The notes beneath the pieces are model-generated. The model made no database searches and was not told where the DNA came from. It saw only the letters and a list, made by a program, of their open reading frames with translations. From Aurelia coerulea (taxonomy: Eukaryota > Cnidaria > Scyphozoa > Semaeostomeae > Ulmaridae), in contig CM076959.1 of NCBI GenBank assembly GCA_039566865.1, positions 16,414,501 to 16,478,500 on the forward strand: 64,000 nt of DNA, read 5' to 3'. The position numbers and the translations under genes are program-made. Below are positions 59,801 through 64,000 of the stretch, piece by piece; the stretch's first letter is position 1; each line of letters opens with the position of its first letter.

Positions 59801-62800
59801 GTTAGTAATCAAATCAGGCGTGCTGTATGTGGATGAAAAGGAATTGAAAACAGAAGTAGCTTGATAAAAAGAGGGGCTGATCAAAAGGCTTCCTTCTTGT
59901 ACTGCTCTACGCTTCCTGTTTATGACAAATAGCGGTGGAACAAATTGTATTGATGTTGATGTTGCTTCTGCTGCCATTGGCGATGACGTCATATGCACTG
60001 CGGAAACTGTCACCCTTGTTAGCTGTGGCGTTAGTTCACTAGTTGATGCTGGTTTCTGTACGTTAGAAGTGCTGGTAGCGACAACGTTGGAGCTTGCATC
60101 AGCCGTGGAGGAGAGTGAAGTAAAATCTGTGAGCCTCTGTGTGATATGACTTGAGCTGGATTGTGCTTGGGGACTTGTCGTGGAGAGCACAAGTATAGGA
60201 CTAGACTGTGACAAAGCTATTCCATTAATGGATCCTTTGACTGCGTTTGATGACTTTTCATTGACAACAGTAGTAGCTTTCGATTCAGCACTTGTAGGCA
60301 GCTCGGCATTCATTAAAAATACCGTGTTTGAAGAAACTGACATGACATTTCCTGTTGTGAACATTGGCGAAACAATACTCCGATTTGCGGGTTTTGTAAC
60401 TGGAGTGCCAATTTGTGTGGTATCTGCATGAACAGAATGATTTGTCCCAGTAGAATTCTCCTGTGAAATAACAGCAATGGTCTCACTTACACTGAATGAA
60501 GGTGATAGTAATGCACTTGCAGTTGCGTCAGAAGATAGTGTTGTGCCTTTATCTCGGTTACTGGGTAGGGCTGAACTTAGTAGCTGTTTGATACTGACAG
60601 CATTTCCCAAGCTTTGCGTATTGAAGGCAGTTGCTGTTACATGTTGAACAGATTCAGCTGATTTAAGCATGGAGACATTCACATAATATGAAATCCAGCA
60701 AGGTGTAAAGTAGGAAGTAACACCGGCACCACTTATTTGACTTGCAAGGCTCGTTTCTTCAATCAAGCTTGCGGCTAAAACATCGCTCCTAGATCTAGGT
60801 GAGGGCGAAACAGTTGAAACCACATCAGTGTTCGTTGTTGGGTTCCGGTCTACGATAGACTTACTACTTGAAGACATTGGCGATAATTCTTTAAAAGCCA
60901 TAGTCACACTTGGTTCAAACGATGATGGCAACACCGCATTTTGAGTTTCATGCGAAGCATACGTCAACAAAGGTTCCACCGATGAACTTGATCCATTTCC
61001 TTGGAAACTATCAGTTAGGATATTGAATACAGTAGATTGATTGCCCAGGCTATTTGTCGGTGCAAACGTTAAGCTGGAGGCAAGTCTAGTGCTAAAGCTT
61101 GGCTGTAGTCGAAGTGGCTCCGTAGAAACTGTGCTTGAGCGAGTACCAGTGATCGTTAATGAGCTACTCGCATTCACAATTGTTGTAGAAGGTCCCAGGG
61201 TTTGAGAATAATTATGTACTGACCCTTTCGAAGAATTATATCGAAGACTCTCCAAGCCGGTAGCAAATAAAGAAAATCGTAGTGTAGGTAGTGAAATAGA
61301 AGTGAGGCTGCTAGGCTGGATGACCCCGCTTGCACCAGGAGATGGGGTGATCAGAGTTGTATACGAGGCTATGGCTGCATTGCTTGTTGCTGAAATGATC
61401 CTGGCACTGCCCTCTGAGGCACGCAAAGATTGGCCGGTTGAACTAACAACCCTATTGACAGAGGCAATTTTGACATCAGTTGATAGCAAAGAATACCCAT
61501 CAGTAATTAGTCTAGTACTTGGCTTTATGCTCAAGCTGCTTAGGCCTTCAGCTGCGTTCATCACTGGTGAATAAATAGATGCATTACTTGCGATGCTAGT
61601 GGAAGGTTTAGGTGATATCTTGACACTTTCTGATACTGATGATTTATCTTGTAAAGCAGTGCTAGAAAGTAGCATTATAAAGTTACTGGAAGTGCTTATC
61701 TCAACGATTCTGGATGACGTGGATCTATACTGATGGCTACTTGGCAATTTTGTTTCGATGTTGGTGGGGTTATTCTGTAAGAGTGAAGTTTGGGTTGTGT
61801 TAGAGGCTGGCCTTGTTGTGATCTCTGCAGTTGATTTTCTTGTCTCAACGCTGCTCTGCGTGATGGGTCTTGATGCCAAGGGATTAATCGTACTCTTAGT
61901 ACTCGACTGAAAAGCAATAGTAAGGAATTCGGATACAGCTTTCTTCTGAGTAGGCAGAACTCCAAATGAGGATTCCACTGTATTAGCTTGTGATTCGCTA
62001 CTTACTACATCTGATGATGGTGACACAGCAATATTGGTGACTTGATTCTCTATACTGTTTGTGGTTGACAGTATTTGCGGTACTGACAGAGCAGTACTTT
62101 CAATAATAACACTCCCAGTGCTAAGCTCTGAAGATTGCGAAACCGTTAACGGTTGTTTTGAAGATGGCATAATTTGCGTTGTAAGCTGGGGCTCTGATCT
62201 ACTGACGGTTTCACTACTAGAACTCCTGGAGCTCAATAAAACATTTGGAAACAAGCTGAGACTTATGGCATATTGAGAACCAAATGAGCTTTGGGCAAGA
62301 GACGCCATGCTTAAACTTGATACGGACTGAGCTGTTTTTGGTGTGGATGCTGATGCTACAATTGCACCATCAATCACCACTTTGGACTTCACTAAAATGT
62401 GCACACTCTCAATTGTCTTCCGCTCATAACTTGTTGCATGCAAGGTTGCACTAGAAGCTACACGTATCTCTGTGGTTGGCGAAAAGTTTTCTTTCTTTGG
62501 TGATAGCTTTGGGACTAAAGACATACCTGTGGAGGGAGCAGCGATGGGAGTTTCATCAACCGGTGTGTATGATTCCGACAGTGATTTGAACGAAGAGCTG
62601 GCGTGTAGCAAGGGTGTGGAAGATGATATCGTTCCAGCCGTTTCGGCGATTGAAAAGCGGGTCGGCGGTGCTTGTATCTTAAATGAAGTGGTAGGGCTAT
62701 TGCTGATCTGCATAGTAGAACTTGTGATTCCACCAACAGTTTCTGAAAGATAATTAAAAGGTCGCGTTGAAGTACTGAAGCAATGATTTCTGGAAGAAAC

Positions 62801-63743
62801 GTTGTCGAATAGCAAGTTGAAACAGACAGTGAAGATGAGATACTGTTTTAAAGGACAAAAAATGAAAGATCACAATGTTGTGAATGGTGTGTCGTACTTT
62901 TTTCCAACCCTCTCTGTCTTTTCTCTGCGAAATTGTATATTTCAATATGTGAAATGAGCGAAATGACGTCATTATTCATGACGTAATTTCACCCATTTGC
63001 CTTCGACCTGAACGAGGCTGTTTTCTTATAGAACTCTCATAGTAATTTCCGACGTCAAAATCGATCCTCCAAACCAAGGCTAGCTAATTTATCGCGTTTT
63101 CAAAATGGTGACGGCATTGGGCCTAACTTACGAAAAATGTCGTACGAATTTACAACAGAAAAACATTTCAAAACGTCGAAAGAAGTAACAAGTGATGTTC
63201 GGCAGTTGGTAAGGTTACTTTTTGGCATTAATTGTAGAAACCCCGGACTTGTCCTTTAAATTCGTGAAATGTTTACATTTGCCAAGAATCACCGAAAAAA
63301 ACCTCGTAGATGAAAAGGAAACTAGAATTTCCTGAATTTCAAGGTGTAACTAAATTCTATATGAAGGCCAAATTTATAGGAAAACAGCAAGTGAGTTGCC
63401 TCCTTGCTTTATTTGACATGGCAACTACTACATGTTGGCTACGCAGGGTAGAGTAATAAAATAAACTTCAAAACAAGTATATTTTACCTTGCATGCTTGT
63501 CGTAATCATCATTACATGTTCTTCACTCACACTTTGGTCATAAAGAACCTGAGTCGTTACTCGATAACTTGTTCCTGGTTCAAGGCCAGTGATATTAGCA
63601 TTTGTGTTATTTGTCAGTTTGAAGACAAGAAGCTTCTGTGATGTATTATTGCAAGGTTTTGCATCGGAGCCATTTACACATGTGTATTTGACGACAATTG
63701 TATTGTTTTTTGTAGCATTTGTAGTGTTTGCAGCACTGAAGAC
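38252..63743 (-). CDS. Giant mucin-like type I membrane protein, KIAA1549-like (5' partial)
   Basis: Seventeen exons on the minus strand: 63488-63743, 56218-62742, 54892-55041, 53290-53484, 52429-52575, 51870-52073, 50026-50172, 48738-48965, 47701-47897, 46181-46463, 44946-45164, 43307-43503, 42532-42682, 41683-41920, 41046-41223, 39959-40100 and 38252-38488. All have GT/AG borders and compatible phases. About 3,230 residues are visible and the N-terminus lies beyond the right edge. Layout: Fn3-like domain, about 2,170 Ser/Thr-rich residues, about 280 juxtamembrane residues, one membrane helix, about 600 cytoplasmic residues. In the tail, ARERVHSLVDDAFIAL and EIDHALKTKAELERGKNKKR recall the KIAA1549/KIAA1549L (DUF3827) family, whose human members are large O-glycosylated single-pass proteins. 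Family assignment is from memory of motifs and architecture, not a search. One frame break is described under the mucin exon. Confidence 0.8.
38830..38951. repeat. Palindromic element
   Basis: AGCCGGTTTTGTAGTTGTGC at the left opposes TGCACAACACAAAGCCGGTT at the right, both followed inward by AGGAAAATATA and its complement. The centre is AGACCTCGCAAGCTCGGTCT. It has the same design as the palindrome at 48486-48619. Confidence 0.8.
39504..39608. repeat. Hairpin repeat TAGCCTGCGTGCAGAC
   Basis: TAGCCTGCGTGCAGAC opposes GTCTGCACGCAGGCTA, and an inner stem GAAGAGAAGTGAGG opposes CCCTCACTTCTCTTC. A related short form is at 44740-44770 (TAGCCTGAGGAGTTGAGTCT then GCACGCAGGCTA). It is a MITE-like element. 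Confidence 0.8.
40163..40592. mobile_element. Poly-G-tipped element, 8-bp target duplication
   Basis: It begins CCCGGGGGGGGGTACTC and ends GTACCCCC...CCCGG. Flanking direct repeats ATTGAAAT are at 40155-40162 and 40593-40600. Internal words GGGGACGTGCCGC, GACAGGGTATCATTTT and CTCCGGGACAGGGT recur on both strands. It sits in an intron of the membrane-protein gene. Confidence 0.85.
40650..40850. mobile_element. Partial CCGGGTGAGTCA element
   Basis: ATACCGGGTGAGTCAGAAAA, TTGAAAGGCCACTGCTCC, TCTTGTTTTATTGCCAATAT and CCCGTGGATATGGGAGA match, in reverse, the right part of the element at 43601-44244. No second end was seen. Confidence 0.75.
42690..42762. repeat. 20-bp direct repeat in an intron
   Basis: GAAAACATTACGTTAAGATT occurs twice, 47 bp apart, just downstream of exon 42532-42682 on the plus side. 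The rest of intron 42683-43306 holds nothing I recognise. Confidence 0.7.
43601..44244. mobile_element. TA-flanked inverted-repeat element (Tc1/mariner-like MITE)
   Basis: Ends are TACCGGGTGAGTCA and TGACTCACCCGGTA, with TA at each outer end, as expected for Tc1/mariner target duplication. Longer terminal similarity includes AAAGGCC...GGCTCCCTGGATATCA against TGACATTCAGGGAGCAGTG. No transposase frame. It is the intact reference for the nested copy at 46537-47478. Confidence 0.85.
44432..44870. mobile_element. TA-flanked CCGGGTCAGCCA element
   Basis: TACCGGGTCAGCCAGAAAAA with AGTTCCCAC opposes GTGGGAACTTTTTTCTGGCT with CACCCGGTA. The inner inverted match GAAAATTCATAGCA opposes TGCTACGAATTTTC. 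TA bounds both ends. It is related to, but distinct from, the GTGAGTCA family. Confidence 0.85.
45689..46066. mobile_element. Composite element with CCTTTTAGCTATTCT ends
   Basis: CAATAAACCTTTTAGCTATTC at the left opposes GAATAGCTAAAAGGTCTATTG at the right, minus one base each way. A further internal copy of the end is at about 45885-45905. AGAGCCTGGATCGAGCGTTA opposes AACGCTCGATCCAGGCTC. It may be two copies joined. Confidence 0.8.
46814..46964. mobile_element. Nested element with CGGCGTAGG ends
   Basis: CGGCGTAGGGGGAG opposes CTCCTACGCC. It is flanked by CTTCTGCAC on both sides, a 9-bp duplication; the homologous element at 43601-44244 lacks the insert. Confidence 0.7.
47075..47238. mobile_element. 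Nested hAT-like element, CAGTGGCGGACACTT ends
   Basis: CAGTGGCGGACACTT opposes AAGTGTCCGCCACTG exactly. It is flanked by AAGGACAA and AAGGAAAA, an 8-bp duplication with one mismatch, and the homologous element has AAGGAAAA uninterrupted at the same place. A fragment of this family is near 32246 (CAGTGGCGGACATTTGGGG). CAGTGGCGGA ends and 8-bp duplications are hAT traits. Confidence 0.8.
48117..48210. repeat. Short inverted repeat
   Basis: GCGTTCGAAAATACGGTTCC opposes AAGCCGTATTTTTCGTTCGA, with CGGACCGG against CGGTCCG inside. An open frame on the plus strand from here to 48531 has no family I recognise and is probably chance. Confidence 0.6.
48486..48619. repeat. Palindromic element
   Basis: TTATTAAACGATTAC opposes GTAATCGTTTAATAA; TCCATGCTGGAAAATATTTG opposes CAAATATTTTCCAGCATGGA. 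The centre is CGGACCTCACTGCGTTCGGT. Compare the palindrome at 38830-38951. Confidence 0.8.
48738..48965 (-). CDS. Transmembrane exon
   Basis: 76 codons between ATCGTAG and ATT|GTAAGT. A Pro/Ser-rich stem (VPTSPPASTSY) is followed by one hydrophobic helix LWIIGVGVAAFLLILLIIVC. Next come the basic stop-transfer LYYRWRHGG and a charged stretch (KQDSQKVDLPKKNDFEMKER). This fixes topology: everything encoded at higher coordinates is extracellular and lower coordinates are cytoplasmic. Confidence 0.95.
49047..49403 (+). mobile_element. tRNA-derived SINE
   Basis: The head at 49048-49112 folds like a tRNA acceptor stem (GCGGAGA with TCTCCGC). It carries an A-box-like CTCAGTGGTAGCG and a B box GGTTCGAGTC. 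The body ends in an A-rich tail (AAATAAAGAAAGAAAAAAAT). Flanking direct repeat AGGACTTTA is at about 49039 and 49404. The D and anticodon arms pair poorly, so it is not a working tRNA gene. Confidence 0.8.
49766..49852 (+). repeat. tRNA-like repeat head
   Basis: AGTGGTG opposes CACCACT, with a B-box-like GGGTTCGATACCC inside. It may be a second SINE family. There is no convincing A box or tail. Confidence 0.4.
50026..55041 (-). CDS. Juxtamembrane ectodomain exons (five)
   Basis: Exons 54892-55041, 53290-53484, 52429-52575, 51870-52073 and 50026-50172 are all phase 0 at both ends, with lengths of 50, 65, 49, 68 and 49 codons. They encode a folded, non-mucin region of alternating beta and alpha character, for example DYVDVVFFVMENNVVIAAQR, KNIVYVEMYVKVNSATQAAS, VKMTVRLVLSNTDVTSLSF and STLQAKIIFFILDKGEVVSA. 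The alternation and the position between mucin and membrane would suit one or two SEA-like or DUF3827 ectodomain modules. I cannot confirm a SEA cleavage motif. Confidence 0.85.
50379..50640 (+). mobile_element. LINE 3' remnant (reverse transcriptase tail)
   Basis: The plus-strand frame encodes GQKLWQTLPREIKESQSLEI, then FKRNIKSIKTFD, ending CSCKLCKIFVSNLGFL and a stop at 50537. This is the typical C-terminal tail of non-LTR reverse transcriptase proteins. A short untranslated end with TTATTATTATTATATTA follows. It is antisense to the host gene and heavily 5' truncated. Confidence 0.8.
52627..53023. mobile_element. Poly-G-tipped element, 8-bp target duplication
   Basis: Same family as 28417-28756 (CACGGGG...TTCTTCCATAGTAAAGG; GCCAAGAACCCC...CCGTG) with one extra GTCTAGCCAAGGGTA block. 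Exact direct repeats CGACAAAT are at 52619-52626 and 53024-53031. Confidence 0.88.
53940..54205 (+). mobile_element. LINE 3' remnant (reverse transcriptase tail)
   Basis: VPRFKNKTLGARTFAYAAA, then ILWNSLPLKIR and ESFKSSLKTHLFKLAYDIL with a stop at 54123. This is a classic non-LTR reverse transcriptase C-terminus. It is followed by an ATGATAATG microsatellite tail near 54180-54215. It belongs to a different family from the remnant at 50379, is 5' truncated and is antisense to the host gene. Confidence 0.82.
55567..56173. mobile_element. Foldback element with 17-bp direct repeats
   Basis: Same family as 37646-38248: AACAAGGACAGAT opposes ATCTGTCCTT, and CAGACAAAGGGAATTC opposes GAATTTCCTTTGTCTG. 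It is flanked on both sides by the exact 17-bp repeat TGCTAGTAGATCAACCA (55550-55566 and 56174-56190). It ends 28 bp from the donor of the mucin exon. Confidence 0.85.
56218..62742 (-). CDS. 6.5-kb mucin-like ectodomain exon with one frame break
   Basis: Acceptor TTATCTTTCAG at 62742 and donor ACG|GTAAGA at 56218. The exon encodes about 2,174 residues dominated by Ser, Thr, Ala, Val and Pro with many NxS/T sequons, so it should be heavily O-glycosylated. Frame A is open from 62742 to the stop at 57032; the downstream part (YPLQVQESSS to KRKRRAVTLAGNTAT) is one base out of frame. The exon length leaves one base over, so a single extra base, or an unnoticed tiny intron, lies near 57060-57125. 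Tandem duplications of 72, 198 and 99 bp occur at 56921-57063, 56640-57000 and 59464-59660. Basic motifs NRKRRAV (near 59905) and KYKRKRRAV (near 56255) look like furin-type sites. Splice phase at both ends agrees with the neighbouring exons. Confidence 0.9.
56640..57063 (-). repeat. Tandem duplications inside the mucin exon
   Basis: A 198-bp (66-codon) unit containing SSITTYDALVTASSVLKV is duplicated, and a 72-bp (24-codon) unit containing YPLQVQESSSSTIDGYVTTN is duplicated at 56921-57063. Both lengths are multiples of three, so the protein frame is kept. Confidence 0.9.
59464..59662 (-). repeat. 99-bp coding tandem duplication
   Basis: A 33-codon unit containing TQRTSAVFS, then VKTSSSVAVARSYSDT, occurs twice in tandem in the mucin exon with a few substitutions. 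Confidence 0.9.
62743..63487. other. Intron without recognised content
   Basis: It lies between the Fn3 exon and the mucin exon. AT-rich with no repeat or exon recognised; two TGACGT words occur near 62964-62985. Introns 52074-52428, 51138-51755 and 41224-41682 are likewise without recognisable content. Confidence 0.5.
63488..63743 (-). CDS. Exon for fibronectin type III-like domain
   Basis: Begins after CTACAG with VFSAANTTNATKNN and ends MMITTSMQ before GTAAAA. It shows the C-terminal half of an Fn3 fold: the LEPGTSYRVTTQVLYD strand with the PGT-x-Y signature, then MMITTS. It has several N-glycosylation sequons (NTTNAT, NNT, NGS, NNTS, NTNANIT) and two cysteines that could pair. Its last G joins AA of the mucin exon to make Glu. 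The upstream 63744-64000 is intron. Confidence 0.85.
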
Positions 63744-64000
63744 CTGTAGATAAAAGATAAGGCAGATCAGAGATTGAAGTTTGCCTGGGGGCGTGAAGCA
63801 ATAGGATTCTTTTTGGGTAGAGGTTACTGCCCTAACAGCTTGGAAGATGGATTTGGGATCCAAATCTATAAATCTTCGTGAACCCATTCGATATCATCAT
63901 GAGAAATGAGTGATACTGTCTGCAAAACTGTTGACCCAAATCTATGCCAAGCAAATCTGTGAAAATGGGACTCTTTTGGGTGATGTCTCCAATGCACAAA

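Noticed and set aside
57567..62753. Plus-strand open frames opposite the mucin exon
   Set aside because: They are shadows of the Ser/Thr-rich coding strand, and none has family resemblance or splice context.

Overview
The window comes from an animal (metazoan) nuclear genome. It has split genes with GT-AG introns of a few hundred to about 1,700 bp, many short inverted-repeat DNA transposons, remnants of LINE reverse transcriptase and a tRNA-derived SINE. The LINE remnants, one ending CSCKLCKIFVSNLGFL, and the general repeat style suggest a cnidarian such as a coral or anemone. This is an impression and not a proof.

Region 1 (1-27215) is satellite DNA with a 69-bp monomer. About 370 monomers run in one orientation from the left edge to about 25460. 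After a scrambled junction of about 40 bp, about 25 monomers run in the opposite orientation to about 27215. Because 69 is 3 x 23 and the consensus has no stop in several frames, the array is full of long open frames on both strands. I treat these as arithmetic artefacts and not genes.

Region 2 (27289-35890, minus strand) is a gene for Elongator subunit ELP4. I could place 10 exons from sequence, from ATG to stop, in matching splice phase. One very short exon between 28985 and 29323 is unresolved. The stop codon lies only about 75 bp from the satellite edge.

Region 3 (38252 to beyond 64000, minus strand) is a very large type I membrane protein gene. Seventeen exons are visible and the 5' end lies outside the window. 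In protein order it has a fibronectin type III-like domain, a mucin-like Ser/Thr-rich stretch of about 2,170 residues carried mainly on one 6.5-kb exon, several juxtamembrane exons, one transmembrane helix and a cytoplasmic tail of about 600 residues. The architecture and the tail motif ARERVHSLVDDAFIAL suggest the KIAA1549/KIAA1549L (DUF3827) family. The reading frame is continuous through all splice junctions except one single-base shift near 57060-57125 inside the mucin exon.

The introns are packed with mobile elements. Four elements with poly-G/poly-C tips carry matching 8-bp target duplications. There are TA-flanked 'CCGGGTGAGTCA' elements, one with two nested insertions. Others are long foldback elements, a 485-bp palindrome in an ELP4 intron, and a SINE with its own target duplication. 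The two genes are in tandem on the same strand, with ELP4 downstream. They act in unrelated places: ELP4 in tRNA wobble modification, the other protein at the cell surface.
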